In this document: positions 42,281-51,090 of the stretch, piece by piece
Numbering within the stretch: the first letter of the stretch is position 1
How the letters are laid out: the number at the start of each line of letters is the position of its first letter
NCBI RefSeq assembly: GCF_041154385.1
Contig: NZ_AP028929.1
Coordinates: forward strand, 806,001-870,000
Reading direction: 5' to 3'
DNA from: Streptococcus sp. SN-1
GTDB taxonomy: Bacteria > Bacillota > Bacilli > Lactobacillales > Streptococcaceae
Length of the DNA: 64,000 bases
Made by a program: the position numbers and the translations under genes
Notes under the pieces: generated by a model
Told to the model about the DNA's origin: nothing
Databases searched by the model: none
The model's input: only the letters and a program-made list of their open reading frames with translations

Positions 42281-43735
42281 TTTTGTATTTATTAAGGTCA
42301 TAATTCGTTTCATATTGACCACGAAGATGGTTGTGGCTGCCTGTAACTCCATGCTGAAAAGACCCGATGCTCTCGCGACATCAAAGCCATGTCTCTGTTT
42401 TAGTTCGGCATTCTTTGCTTCGATTTTATAGCGATGTCTGGCCATTTCTTTAAAATAAGGTGTTTCCTGAAATTTCTTCTGGAAAAGATGGTCGTCACTC
42501 TTAATGGCTATTGAATAAGTTTTAGACTTTGCCCCCTCCTTATAACATCCTTCCTTGGAAAGGCAACTCTTGCACTTCTCAATGTCAAAGTAATGAGTGA
42601 CAACTTGATTCTTATTTTGATATTTTTTCCCTGTCCTTGCTTTGCGAACAGCCATGTGTCCTTCTGGACAGACAAATAGCCCTGCATCTTTATTAAATTC
42701 AAACGCATCCTCTTCTTTACGGTAACCTTTTGAAACTGAAGGGTTCAGTTTTGACACCAAATGAATCTTTTCTTTGCGAGCTAGTTGAATATTGTCCTTT
42801 CCTGAATAAGCCGCATCACCAATAATAGTCTCGATGTCCAGACTATTTTCCTTTGTTTTGGCATATAACTCAGGTAAATATTTCCCATCGCTTTGTTCAC
42901 CAGAAGTGACCACACAAGCAGTAATAATCCGTTCATCCGTCATAGCGATATGACTTTTATATCCATAGAAAGAGCTGTCGGCTGTCTTATGTCCAAGCCT
43001 AGCCTCCTCCTTAACAGAAGCTTCCAAGTGTTCTAAGTCGTCCTCGACAGCCTCTTTTAGGTAATTGAACTTTTGAGACACAGCCGGTAGGGCTAAGAGT
43101 TCCTCGTGTTTTTCAACCACAGCCATTAATTCCTCTGTATAGGTCAACTCTGCTTCGAGGTTATCTTCCTGAGGTTTCTTTGGAAATTCTATTTTGATAT
43201 CTTCTGAATGTTGATAAATTGTTTTACGTAAAGCTTTTGAACGCTCTCTAAGGATTTCTTGGGGTTTCTTATGATTATAATGAGATTTGGTGTGAGTGGC
43301 ATCCACAATGAGGATTTTACTCTTAATCAAGTTATGTTCGAGTGCAATTTGAACAGACTTCTGAATCAATACATCAAGCAGTTTATCATCTTTAATTCTT
43401 AGCTTTCTAAATTTTGTCAAAGAGGATGGCTCGATAACAGAATCCTCAGGAGCTAGACCAAGAAAAAATTTAAAGGCCATATCTGACAAGGAACGTCCTA
43501 CCACATCTACATCTGATAACTTATAAATATCTTTTAACAAGAGATATTTGAACATCATAATCGGTGAATAAGCTTTACGCCCAAAATCGGGACGATAATT
43601 CTTTTCTAGTTCATCATAAATAAAGCTAAAATCACAGAGTTCAGTTAGCTGACGTAAAAAGTGGGTTTTAGGAACCACGATATCATACAAACTAGAATAA
43701 GGACTGACATCCATAGTTAACTGATTATCAAGCAT
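42278..43735 (-). CDS. IS1182-family transposase
   Basis: A 485-aa DDE transposase. The N-terminal DUF772-type domain is seen in YRPDFGRKAYSPIMMFKYLLLKDIYKLSD and ALAPEDSVIEPSSLTKFRKL-like sequence. The catalytic core includes KILIVDATHTKSHYNHKKP (first Asp), HKTADSSFYGYKSH, IIGDAAYSGKDNI (second Asp) and RYKIEAKNAELKQRHGF (Glu). The four cysteines in CKSCLSKEGC match the usual zinc-knuckle insert. The frame is intact, so the element may still be mobile. Confidence 0.92.
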   Translation of the reverse strand: MLDNQLTMDVSPYSSLYDIVVPKTHFLRQLTELCDFSFIYDELEKNYRPDFGRKAYSPIMMFKYLLLKDIYKLSDVDVVGRSLSDMAFKFFLGLAPEDSVIEPSSLTKFRKLRIKDDKLLDVLIQKSVQIALEHNLIKSKILIVDATHTKSHYNHKKPQEILRERSKALRKTIYQHSEDIKIEFPKKPQEDNLEAELTYTEELMAVVEKHEELLALPAVSQKFNYLKEAVEDDLEHLEASVKEEARLGHKTADSSFYGYKSHIAMTDERIITACVVTSGEQSDGKYLPELYAKTKENSLDIETIIGDAAYSGKDNIQLARKEKIHLVSKLNPSVSKGYRKEEDAFEFNKDAGLFVCPEGHMAVRKARTGKKYQNKNQVVTHYFDIEKCKSCLSKEGCYKEGAKSKTYSIAIKSDDHLFQKKFQETPYFKEMARHRYKIEAKNAELKQRHGFDVARASGLFSMELQAATTIFVVNMKRIMTLINTK

Positions 43736-43829
43736 TATTTCACCTCATCTCTAGTATAACAAAAAAGCCATCAATTTAATGACTTTTTCAGTAGGCTCGT
43801 CCGTGACAGAGAGTTTTTGCGTAGTATTT

Positions 43830-43982
43830 TATACTCAATGAAAATCAAAGAGCAAAATAGGAAACTAGCCGCAGGTTGCTCAAAGCACTGCTTTGAGGTT
43901 GTAGATAGAACTGACGAAGTCAGTAACATATATACGGCAAGGCGACGTTGACGCGGTTTGAATTTGATTTTCGAAGAGTATT
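43830..43982 (+). repeat. BOX element (A-B-C type) touching the gntR stop codon
   Basis: Runs from ATACTCAATGAAAATCAAAG to TTTTCGAAGAGTATT, with GCTTTGAGGTTGTAGATA and ACTGACGAAGTCAG as boxB. The last bases coincide with the stop codon of the minus-strand gntR gene, so the BOX forms its 3' untranslated region. Confidence 0.93.
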
Positions 43983-44679
43983 AATTGTTTTCAAGATAAA
44001 ATTCAAAGCGTTCGCCTACATACTGACTTTTTACGTATTCAAAAGCAGTACCATCTTCTAGGTAGGAAACCTGAGTTAAACCAAGAATAGCATGTCCTTT
44101 TTCAACTTCCAAATAGAGGGCAATCTTTTCTTTAGCAAGACGAGCATAGATGGTCTGCTGTGATTTGCCAATACGGTAGCCGTGTTTTTGTAGAGTCTGG
44201 AAGAAATGACTAGTGATTTCTTCTTTTTTAAAATCCTTAATGAATTTTTCAGGAATAGAAGCAACTTCATAAACTAGAGGAACTTGATCCGCATAGCGAA
44301 CCCGCTCCATTCGGATAATATTTTCGGTAGGAGAAATTCCTAACTTAGCAACTTCCTGCTCATTGGGAATGGTTTTTCTGTAGGAAATGAGCTGGCTAGA
44401 GGGTACTTTACCTTGGGACTTAACAATTTCAGTAAAACTGGTTGTCCCTCGCATCTTTTCTTGTACTCGAGTACTGGAAACAAAGGTGCCACTTCCTACA
44501 CGGCGCTCTAAAACTCCTTCTTCGACCAATAGAGATACGGCTTGGCGGAGGGTCATGCGGCTGACCTCAAACTTCTCTGCTAAATCTCTTTCACTGGGAA
44601 GTCTCTCACCAATGGCCCAACGGTGCTCGTCAATATCCTTTTTAATCTGATCATGGATTTTCATATAAGCAGGTAGCAT
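43981..44679 (-). CDS. GntR-family regulator, HutC/UTRA type
   Basis: A 232-aa repressor. The winged helix is YMKIHDQIKKDI, ERLPSERDLAEKFEVSRMTLRQAVSLLVEEGVLERRVGSGTFV; the C-terminal UTRA effector domain ends with YLEDGTAFEYVKSQYVGERFEFYLEN. UTRA domains bind small sugars or acidic ligands. The ATG at 44679 is preferred over an in-frame GTG at 44688. It is divergent from guaA, an arrangement common in streptococci. Confidence 0.92.
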   Translation of the reverse strand: MLPAYMKIHDQIKKDIDEHRWAIGERLPSERDLAEKFEVSRMTLRQAVSLLVEEGVLERRVGSGTFVSSTRVQEKMRGTTSFTEIVKSQGKVPSSQLISYRKTIPNEQEVAKLGISPTENIIRMERVRYADQVPLVYEVASIPEKFIKDFKKEEITSHFFQTLQKHGYRIGKSQQTIYARLAKEKIALYLEVEKGHAILGLTQVSYLEDGTAFEYVKSQYVGERFEFYLENN

Positions 44680-44775
44680 ATTTTTCACTTCATTTCTATC
44701 TTTTCTCTATTGTACCCCAATAAACTAGAAAAAGTCAATCTTCGCCTTGTTTAGTTGGTAATTCACCCTTATTTG

Positions 44776-44784
44776 TGATAGAAT
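44776..44784 (+). promoter_or_regulatory. Extended -10 promoter of guaA
   Basis: TGATAGAAT (TGn plus TAGAAT), ~37 bp before the guaA ATG; the -35 region is weak. GAGAAAGGA is the ribosome site. Confidence 0.5.
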
Positions 44785-44820
44785 ATTGAAAAAAGATATT
44801 TCTTTTGAGAAAGGAAAAAG

Positions 44821-46383
44821 ATGAGCAACATTTCAACTGATTTGCAAGATGTAGAAAAAATCATCGTATTGGACTATGGTAGCCAATACAACCAGCTGAT
44901 TTCACGCCGTATCCGTGAGATTGGTGTTTTTTCGGAACTAAAAAGCCATAAAATTTCAGCTGCTGAAGTTCGTGAAATCAATCCTGTAGGAATCATCCTT
45001 TCAGGTGGTCCAAACTCTGTATATGAAGATGGTTCATTCGATATTGACCCAGAAATCTTCGAACTCGGAATTCCTATTTTGGGAATTTGTTACGGTATGC
45101 AGTTATTGACCCATAAACTTGGCGGAAAAGTTGTCCCTGCAGGTGACGCTGGAAATCGTGAATACGGTCAATCAACCCTAACTCACACACCATCAGCGCT
45201 TTTTGAATCAACACCTGATGAACAGACTGTATTGATGAGCCACGGCGATGCAGTTACCGAGATTCCTGCTGATTTCGTTCGTACTGGAACTTCAGCTGAC
45301 TGTCCATACGCAGCCATCGAAAATCCAGATAAACACATTTACGGTATCCAGTTCCACCCAGAAGTTCGTCATTCTGTATACGGAAATGATATCCTTCGTA
45401 ACTTTGCCCTTAACATCTGTAAGGCTAAAGGCGACTGGTCAATGGATAATTTCATCGATATGCAGATTCAAAAAATCCGTGAAACAGTCGGTGATAAACG
45501 TGTTCTTCTCGGTCTATCAGGTGGAGTTGACTCTTCAGTTGTTGGTGTTCTTCTTCAAAAAGCAATTGGCGATCAATTGATCTGTATCTTCGTAGACCAC
45601 GGTCTTCTTCGTAAAGGAGAAGCAGATCAAGTTATGGACATGCTTGGTGGTAAGTTTGGTTTGAATATCGTCAAAGCAGACGCTGCAAAACGCTTCCTTG
45701 ACAAACTTGCTGGTGTTTCTGACCCTGAACAAAAACGTAAAATCATTGGTAATGAGTTTGTCTATGTCTTTGATGACGAAGCAAGCAAACTCAAAGATGT
45801 GAAATTCCTTGCTCAAGGAACTCTTTACACAGACGTGATTGAGTCTGGTACGGATACAGCTCAGACGATCAAGTCACACCACAACGTTGGTGGTCTTCCA
45901 GAAGACATGCAGTTTGAATTGATTGAACCACTCAATACTCTTTATAAAGATGAGGTTCGTGCTCTTGGTACAGAGCTTGGCATGCCAGACCACATCGTAT
46001 GGCGCCAACCATTCCCAGGCCCAGGTCTTGCGATTCGTGTCATGGGTGAAATCACTGAAGAAAAACTAGAAACCGTTCGTGAATCAGATGCTATCCTTCG
46101 TGAGGAAATTGCTAAAGCTGGTCTTGACCGCGATATCTGGCAATACTTCACAGTTAATACAGGTGTTCGTTCAGTTGGGGTTATGGGTGACGGTCGTACG
46201 TACGACTACACAATTGCAATCCGTGCTATCACCTCTATCGATGGTATGACAGCTGACTTTGCAAAAATTCCTTGGGATGTCCTACAAAAAATCTCAGTAC
46301 GTATCGTAAACGAAGTGGATCATGTGAACCGTATCGTCTACGATATTACAAGTAAACCACCTGCAACAGTTGAGTGGGAATAG
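44821..46383 (+). CDS. guaA: GMP synthase (glutamine-hydrolysing)
   Basis: A 520-aa enzyme making GMP from XMP, ATP and glutamine. Class I glutamine amidotransferase domain: [16 protein letters not shown] (catalytic Cys) and YGIQFHPEV (His, Glu). ATP-pyrophosphatase domain: [16 protein letters not shown]. Dimerisation domain ends KPPATVEWE. The last 13 bases form one copy of a direct repeat found again 1.25 kb downstream; the 3' end of guaA is a known integration site for streptococcal islands. Confidence 0.97.
   Translation: MSNISTDLQDVEKIIVLDYGSQYNQLISRRIREIGVFSELKSHKISAAEVREINPVGIILSGGPNSVYEDGSFDIDPEIFELGIPILGICYGMQLLTHKLGGKVVPAGDAGNREYGQSTLTHTPSALFESTPDEQTVLMSHGDAVTEIPADFVRTGTSADCPYAAIENPDKHIYGIQFHPEVRHSVYGNDILRNFALNICKAKGDWSMDNFIDMQIQKIRETVGDKRVLLGLSGGVDSSVVGVLLQKAIGDQLICIFVDHGLLRKGEADQVMDMLGGKFGLNIVKADAAKRFLDKLAGVSDPEQKRKIIGNEFVYVFDDEASKLKDVKFLAQGTLYTDVIESGTDTAQTIKSHHNVGGLPEDMQFELIEPLNTLYKDEVRALGTELGMPDHIVWRQPFPGPGLAIRVMGEITEEKLETVRESDAILREEIAKAGLDRDIWQYFTVNTGVRSVGVMGDGRTYDYTIAIRAITSIDGMTADFAKIPWDVLQKISVRIVNEVDHVNRIVYDITSKPPATVEWE
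46371..46383 (+). other. Left attachment-like repeat in the guaA 3' end
   Basis: TGAGTGGGAATAG spans the last codons and stop of guaA and recurs exactly at 47622-47634. It matches the place where guaA-specific integrases recombine. Confidence 0.75.
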
Positions 46384-46392
46384 AGTTAATGA

Positions 46393-46437
46393 GTAAAAAA
46401 AAGCCTAGAAATCAATCTTTCTAAGGCTTTTTACTTT
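46393..46437 (+). terminator. Terminator just inside the island, after guaA
   Basis: AAAAGCCTAGAAA and TTTCTAAGGCTTTT form a stem (one bulge), followed by TACTTTATTTT. Confidence 0.8.
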
Positions 46438-46441
46438 ATTT

Positions 46442-46462
46442 TAACAACAATTTAACAACAAA
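46442..46462 (+). repeat. Left copy of the 21-bp island direct repeat
   Basis: Two TTAACAACA-type motifs in tandem; an identical 21-bp copy is at 47511-47531. A candidate integrase arm-binding site. Confidence 0.7.
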
Positions 46463-46520
46463 ACTATAATTTTCACTATAAACTATACTTATCTTTAATC
46501 TACTTTTAAATAGGTATATA

Positions 46521-46539
46521 TGGTATAATATGGTATAAT
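46521..46539 (+). promoter_or_regulatory. Doubled extended -10 promoter of the island GNAT gene
   Basis: TGGTATAAT occurs twice in tandem at 46521 and 46531 (10-bp repeat TGGTATAATA), followed by TGATAAAT. Either could act as an extended -10. A strong GGAGG precedes the ATG. Confidence 0.55.
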
Positions 46540-46573
46540 ATGATAAATTTGAAGGTGTGGAGGAAAAAATAAG

Positions 46574-47041
46574 ATGTTTGTGAGAAGATTTGAACCTAAA
46601 GATGCAGAAAAAGTGTCGGAATTAGTTGTAACAACTTTAAGAACTACTAATATCAAAGATTATTCATTAGAGTATATAGAAAATGATGTAAAGAATTTGC
46701 AACCACAAAATATTTTAGAAAGAGCTAACTGGATGCATTTTTATGTGGTATGTGATGCTGAAAAGATTGTTGGGTGTGGAGCGATAGGACCATATTGGGA
46801 TAAAGAAGATGAAAGTAGTCTTTTCACTATTTTTGTACTACCGGATTATCAAGGAAAAGGTGTGGGGCGACTGATTATTGAAACACTTGAGAAAGATGAA
46901 TTTTTCCTTCGGGCAAAAAGAGTAGAAATTCCAGCTTCTATAACTGCAACTCCTTTTTATTTAAAGATGGGATATAATTATAAGAATGGGATTACTCTTC
47001 CGGACGAAGAAGGGTTATTGAGATTGGAAAAATATAGATAA
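46574..47041 (+). CDS. GNAT-family N-acetyltransferase (island cargo)
   Basis: A 155-aa acetyltransferase. The acetyl-CoA loop is LPDYQGKGVGRLIIETL (Q-x-x-G-x-G) and the C-terminal half TATPFYLKMGYNYKNGI is standard. VCDAEKIVGCGAIGPYWDKEDESSLFTIFV is the central sheet. The substrate is unknown. Its codon use is more AT-rich than guaA next door, consistent with island origin. Confidence 0.87.
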   Translation: MFVRRFEPKDAEKVSELVVTTLRTTNIKDYSLEYIENDVKNLQPQNILERANWMHFYVVCDAEKIVGCGAIGPYWDKEDESSLFTIFVLPDYQGKGVGRLIIETLEKDEFFLRAKRVEIPASITATPFYLKMGYNYKNGITLPDEEGLLRLEKYR

Positions 47042-47106
47042 ATTGAGACTTTCTTGATAACAACGGAAAGACAGCTCCCAGTTTGTCGAACGGAATATAA
47101 AGTATT

Positions 47107-47141
47107 AAAGACGATAGAAATAAAAAATCTATCGTCTTTTT
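47107..47141 (+). terminator. Terminator of the island GNAT gene
   Basis: AAAGACGATAGA and TCTATCGTCTTT form a perfect 12-bp stem around AATAAAAAA, followed by TT. Confidence 0.85.
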
Positions 47142-47274
47142 CATGCCTATTTTCAATTTATATTGTGAGCAATAAATAGGGAAAACTCGCAAGAGTTGCT
47201 AACTAGTATTTCAAATGTAATCTCGGAATTATATGATTTATAACTAATAATACGGTAAACACTAATAGTTTAGC

Positions 47275-47487
47275 TTGATTGAAGATTATTATAATAAAAT
47301 CGAACCTAAGATATATAATATTTTAACAGAGCTTGAACATCAACAAGTTAGATGTGAAGAAATTAGTGTAATATTAAATAGACTAATATATATTTCAAAA
47401 AGAAGATATGGCTTTGATATCCAGCCTCTTATTGAAACAATGATAAATAGATGGATAAGTTTTGAAGAACAAAAAAACTCTTACTAG
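47275..47487 (+). CDS. Small island ORF, possibly a 5'-truncated gene
   Basis: A 70-aa acidic helical product (EDYYNKIEPKIYNILTELEHQ, ETMINRWISFEEQKNSY). It begins with TTG, has no ribosome site, and the upstream sequence is AT-rich, so a longer gene may have lost its start. CTCTTACT/AGTAAGAG right after the stop could be its terminator. No family recognised. Confidence 0.4.
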   Translation: MIEDYYNKIEPKIYNILTELEHQQVRCEEISVILNRLIYISKRRYGFDIQPLIETMINRWISFEEQKNSY

Positions 47488-47510
47488 AATTAGTAAGAGA
47501 GGGAAAATAC

Positions 47511-47531
47511 TAACAACAATTTAACAACAAA
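47511..47531 (+). repeat. Right copy of the 21-bp island direct repeat
   Basis: Identical to 46442-46462. Lies 90 bp inside the right 13-bp boundary repeat. Confidence 0.7.
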
Positions 47532-47621
47532 GGACTCAAATAATATCAAATAGTACTCATTGATTGTATTATCAATCACTATTTAATCAACTATCCTAAA
47601 TAGTCAATATCTGACTTTTAG

Positions 47622-47634
47622 TGAGTGGGAATAG
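47622..47634 (+). other. Right attachment-like repeat of the guaA island
   Basis: Exact copy of the guaA 3' end TGAGTGGGAATAG. The sequence that follows (TCGTTTAAGTACTAG) should be the ancestral guaA downstream region. Confidence 0.75.
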
Positions 47635-47672
47635 TCGTTTAAGTACTAGATTATTCCATGTAGTTTAATTAG

Positions 47673-47697
47673 CCAGTATCTTTGGATACTGGTTTTT
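47673..47697 (+). terminator. Probable original guaA terminator, displaced by the island
   Basis: CCAGTATC TTTG GATACTGG is a perfect 8-bp stem followed by TTTTT. No gene ends just before it now except across the island boundary. Confidence 0.8.
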
Positions 47698-47769
47698 ACT
47701 TTATCGACTCCTTTTACTACTTGTTTCAACTGCTAAAAGATTAGAATTGTCAAAACAATCTTTCTAGGC

Positions 47770-47796
47770 TTGATTTTATAACTTATTTGCTATAAA
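47770..47796 (+). promoter_or_regulatory. Promoter of the U32-family gene
   Basis: TTGATT, then extended -10 TGCTATAAA; the 15-bp spacer is short, so the extended -10 is probably what matters. Confidence 0.45.
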
Positions 47797-47843
47797 ATGA
47801 GAAGGAAAAACGTCAAACTTTTATATTGCAAATAGGAGAAAAC

Positions 47844-49130
47844 ATGACAAAAACATTAAAACGTCCTGAGGTTTTATCACCTGCAGGGACTTTAGAGAAG
47901 CTAAAAGTAGCTGTTCAGTATGGGGCAGATGCTGTCTTTATCGGTGGTCAGGCCTATGGTCTTCGTAGCCGTGCTGGAAACTTTACCTTTGAACAGATGG
48001 AAGAAGGCGTGCAGTTTGCGGCTAAGTATGGAGCTAAGGTCTATGTAGCTGCCAACATGGTTATGCACGAAGGAAATGAAGCTGGTGCTGGTGAGTGGTT
48101 CCGTAAACTGCGTGATATCGGAATCGCGGCAGTTATCGTGTCTGATCCTGCCTTGATTATGATTGCAGCGACAGAAGCGCCTGGTCTTGAAATCCACCTC
48201 TCTACCCAAGCTAGTGCCACTAACTATGAAACGCTTGAGTTCTGGAAAGAACTGGGTTTAACACGTGTCGTTTTGGCGCGTGAGGTTTCAATGGAAGAAT
48301 TAGCTGAAATTCGTAAACGTACAGATGTTGAGATTGAAGCCTTTGTCCACGGAGCCATGTGTATTTCTTACTCTGGTCGTTGTACTCTTTCTAACCACAT
48401 GAGTATGCGTGATGCCAACCGTGGTGGATGTTCTCAGTCTTGTCGTTGGAAATACGACCTTTACGATATGCCATTTGGTCAAGAACGCAAGAGTTTGAAA
48501 GGTGAAATTCCTGAAGAATTTTCAATGTCAGCCGTTGATATGTCTATGATTGACCATATTCCAGATATGATTGAAAATGGAGTGGACAGTCTTAAGATTG
48601 AAGGGCGTATGAAGTCTATTCACTACGTATCAACAGTAACCAACTGCTACAAGGCGGCTGTGGATGCATATCTTGAAAGTCCTGAAAAGTTTGAAGCTAT
48701 TAAACAAGATTTGGTGGACGAAATGTGGAAGGTTGCTCAACGTGAATTGGCAACAGGTTTCTACTACGGTACACCATCTGAAAATGAGCAGTTGTTTGGT
48801 GCTCGTCGTAAAATTCCTGAGTACAAGTTTGTTGCTGAAGTGGTTTCTTATGATGATTCGACACAAACAGCAACTATTCGTCAACGGAACGTTATTAACG
48901 AAGGAGACCAAGTTGAGTTTTACGGCCCAGGTTTCCGTCATTTTGAAACGTATATCGAAGATTTACATGATGCCAAAGGCAATAAAATTGACCGCGCTCC
49001 AAATCCAATGGAACTCTTGACTATTAAGGTGCCTCAACCCGTTCAAGCTGGAGACATGGTTCGCGCTCTTAAAGAAGGTCTCATCAATCTTTATAAGGAA
49101 GATGGAACCAGCGTCACAGTTCGTGCTTAA
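47844..49130 (+). CDS. U32 peptidase-family protein (tRNA hydroxylation, TrhP/YegQ-like)
   Basis: A 428-aa TIM-barrel protein. N-terminal KRPEVLSPAGTLEKLKVAVQYGADAVFIGG and VHGAMCISYSGRCTLSNHMSMRDANRGGCSQSCRW are the U32 hallmarks; the cysteines fit an iron-sulfur site. Members TrhP/YegQ make 5-hydroxyuridine at tRNA position 34 from prephenate; others were called collagenase (PrtC), now doubtful. AGGAG fixes the ATG at 47844 over a TTG at 47826. An ISL3-family element sits 79 bp after the stop. Confidence 0.88.
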   Translation: MTKTLKRPEVLSPAGTLEKLKVAVQYGADAVFIGGQAYGLRSRAGNFTFEQMEEGVQFAAKYGAKVYVAANMVMHEGNEAGAGEWFRKLRDIGIAAVIVSDPALIMIAATEAPGLEIHLSTQASATNYETLEFWKELGLTRVVLAREVSMEELAEIRKRTDVEIEAFVHGAMCISYSGRCTLSNHMSMRDANRGGCSQSCRWKYDLYDMPFGQERKSLKGEIPEEFSMSAVDMSMIDHIPDMIENGVDSLKIEGRMKSIHYVSTVTNCYKAAVDAYLESPEKFEAIKQDLVDEMWKVAQRELATGFYYGTPSENEQLFGARRKIPEYKFVAEVVSYDDSTQTATIRQRNVINEGDQVEFYGPGFRHFETYIEDLHDAKGNKIDRAPNPMELLTIKVPQPVQAGDMVRALKEGLINLYKEDGTSVTVRA

Positions 49131-49209
49131 TAAACATGTAGGAGACGAAAGCTTTCTAGTTGCTTTCCCTTTAATCCTACTTACTAAAAGAACATTAGGT
49201 TAAAGAAAA

Positions 49210-50612
49210 GGCTCTTTGTCAACTGTAGTGGGTTGAAGAAAAGCTAAGCTCGAGAAAGGACAAATTTCGTCCTTTCTTTTTTGATGTTCAGAGCGATAAA
49301 AATCCGTTTTTTGAAGTTTTCAAAGTTCCGAAAACCAAAGGCATTGCGCTTGATAAGTTTGATGAGATTATTGGTCGCTTCTAATTTGGCGTTTGAATAA
49401 GGGAATTGGAGAGCGTTGACGATTTTCTCTTTGTCCTTTAGAAAGGTTTTAAAGACAGTCTGAAAAAGAGGATGAGCCTGCTTTAGATTGTCCTCAATGA
49501 GTTCGAAAAATTTTTCTGGTTCCTTACTCTGAAAGTGAAAAAGTAAGAGCTGATAGAGATTGTAGTGGTGTTTCAAGTCTTCTGAATAGCTCAAAAGCTT
49601 GTCAAGAATCTCTTTATTGGTCAAGTGCATACGAAAAGTAGGGCGATAAAAACGTTTATCACTCAATTTACGACTATCCTGCTGGATGAGCTTCCAGTAG
49701 CGCTTGACGGCTTTGTATTCATGGGATTTTCGATGAAACTGATTCATGATTTGGACACGGACACGACTCATAGCACGGCTTAGATGTTGAACAATGTGGA
49801 AACGATCTAGAACGATTTTAGCACACGGAAAAAGTTGTTTAGCTAAGTCATAGTAAGGACTAAACATATCCATAGTAATGATTTTTACCTGACAACGAAC
49901 GGCTCTATCATAGCGAAGAAAGTGATTTCGAATGATAGCTTGTGTTCTGCCTTCAAGAACAGTGATGATGTTGAGTTTGTCAAAATCTTGCGCAATGAAG
50001 CTCATCTTTCCCTTAGTGAAGGCATATTCGTCCCAAGACATAATCTCAGGGAGGTAAGAAAAATCAGGCTTAAAACGGAAGTCATTAAGTTTGCGGATGA
50101 CAGTTGAAGTTGAAATGGCCAGCTGATGGGCAATATCAGTTATAGAGGTCTTTTCAATCAACTTTTGAGCAATCTTTTGGTTGATAATACGAGGAATTTG
50201 GTGATTCTTCTTGACGAGAGAAGTCTCAGCGACCGCTATTTTTGAGCACTGATAGCACTTAAAACGGCGTTTTTTAAGAAGGATTCTAGTAGGCATACCA
50301 GTTGTTTCAAGGTAAGGGATCTTAGACGGTTTTTGAAAGTCATATTTCTTCATCAAACCTCCACAATCAGGACAAGATGGAGCCTCATAATCCAGTTTAG
50401 CGATGATTTCTTTGTGTGTATCCTTATTGATGATGTCTATAATTTGAATATTAGGGAAGCAGTTTTGTGATAAAATATAACTGTTCCATATGATTCTTTC
50501 TAATGATAGTTTGGTCGCTTTTCATTATAGATCTTATGGGACTTTTTTTCTACAACAAAATAGGCTCCATAATATCCATAGGGGATTTACCCACTACAAA
50601 TATTATAGAGCC
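49210..50612. mobile_element. ISL3-family insertion sequence (IS1167-like) with 8-bp target duplication
   Basis: A 1403-bp element. The left end GGCTCTTTGTCAACTGTAGTGG and the reversed right end GGCTCTATAATATTTGTAGT (GGGT follows) are imperfect inverted repeats. Both flanks carry the identical 8 bp AAAGAAAA (49202-49209 and 50613-50620), the duplication size expected for ISL3. The right end also holds an internal inverted repeat (GGCTCCATAATAT/ATATTATAGAGCC). It separates the U32 gene from a hairpin at 50634 that may once have been its terminator. Confidence 0.92.
49244..50489 (-). pseudogene. ISL3-family transposase, frameshifted near the N terminus
   Basis: The ATG at 50489 opens EQLYFITKLLP and hits TAA at 50453-50451. 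In the next frame the protein continues as NIQIIDIINKDTHKEIIAKL, then CPDCGG (zinc-binding), then the long open frame from 50356 to 49244 (370 aa) with DDE-type ISL3 sequence (PEIMSWDEYAFTKGK, VKIITMDMFSPYYD, RFHIVQHLSRAMSR). A deletion near 50460 probably removed four family residues and shifted the frame. Without the N-terminal zinc finger the 370-aa product is unlikely to be active. Confidence 0.85.
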
Positions 50613-50633
50613 AAAGAAAATATATTTATTTCC

Positions 50634-50661
50634 ATCCGAGATTTCATCTCGGATTTTTTTC
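50634..50661 (+). terminator. Strong hairpin between the IS and the atp operon
   Basis: ATCCGAGAT TTC ATCTCGGAT, a perfect 9-bp stem followed by seven T residues. Probably the original U32 gene terminator, now 1.5 kb away from it. The remainder of 50662-50857 is the atp promoter region. Confidence 0.8.
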
Positions 50662-50765
50662 ATCATTTTTCAGAAAGGCCTAGATAATGGTCGGATTTAT
50701 TACAAGTTTTTTCCAAAGTTTCCTATATAATAAACTCAAAAATAGTAAAATTGTAAATAATTTCC

Positions 50766-50822
50766 ATTAAACGCTTTCAATGTTGGTAAAAAGTTGACAA
50801 ATTGAATTTTTAGGACTAAACT
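50766..50822 (+). promoter_or_regulatory. ATP synthase operon promoter with a cre-like site
   Basis: -35 TTGACA (50794-50799), 17 bp, -10 TAAACT (50817-50822). ATTAAACGCTTTCAA (50766-50780) read on the minus strand is TTGAAAGCGTTTAAT, matching the cre consensus at 14 of 15 positions, upstream of the -35. Confidence 0.55.
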
Positions 50823-50857
50823 AAGTAAGTAAATTTTAATTAAAAGGAGAATTCATC

Positions 50858-51058
50858 ATGAATTTAACATTTTTCGGTCTATGTCTTGCCTGTATGGGTG
50901 TATCTCTTGGTGAAGGGTTATTGATGAATGGTTTGTTGAAATCAGTAGCTCGCCAACCAGATATTATCGCTGAGTTTCGTAGCTTGATGTTTTTAGGGGT
51001 TGCCTTTATTGAAGGAACTTTCTTCGTAACTCTTGTCTTCTCATTTATTATTAAATAA
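50858..51058 (+). CDS. atpE: F-type ATP synthase subunit c
   Basis: A 66-aa proteolipid with two membrane helices forming the rotor ring. The proton-carrying carboxylate is Glu52 in FIEGTFF; the polar loop is SVARQPD. Residues Gly20, Met23 and Ala49, whose changes give optochin resistance in pneumococcus, are kept. AAAAGGAG precedes the ATG. It is first in the operon, as usual in streptococci where atpE precedes atpB. Confidence 0.95.
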   Translation: MNLTFFGLCLACMGVSLGEGLLMNGLLKSVARQPDIIAEFRSLMFLGVAFIEGTFFVTLVFSFIIK

Positions 51059-51090
51059 CCAAATATAAATTGGAGAAGGGAGAATGTTAG

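Larger units (their letters stand above)
42181..43814. mobile_element. IS1182-family insertion sequence, apparently complete
   Basis: About 1.63 kb bounded by imperfect ~32-bp inverted repeats. The left end reads ACTCTTTGTCCGTGAGAG then CACTGAAAAA; the right end, reversed, reads ACTCTCTGTCACGG then TACTGAAAAA. It encodes one full transposase on the minus strand. I found no convincing target duplication in the flanks. Confidence 0.82.
46371..47634. mobile_element. Remnant of a guaA-integrated genomic island
   Basis: Bounded by the exact 13-bp repeat TGAGTGGGAATAG. Inside each end lies a 21-bp direct repeat (46442-46462 and 47511-47531, built from two TTAACAACA motifs), in the position of integrase arm sites. 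The 1.25-kb interior is AT-richer than its surroundings and holds a GNAT gene and one small ORF, but no integrase. The hairpin at 47673-47697, past the right repeat, is probably the original guaA terminator. Confidence 0.7.

Noticed and set aside
42234..42431. 65-aa plus-strand frame at the IS1182-family end
   Set aside because: Antisense to the transposase 3' end and its terminator hairpin.
50490..50730. Two overlapping small frames after the ISL3-family element
   Set aside because: They cross the IS right end and the target duplication, so they exist only because of the insertion.
50858..51058. AtpE optochin-resistance mutation
   Set aside because: Gly20, Met23 and Ala49 are unchanged. 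Other differences look species-level and do not allow a call.
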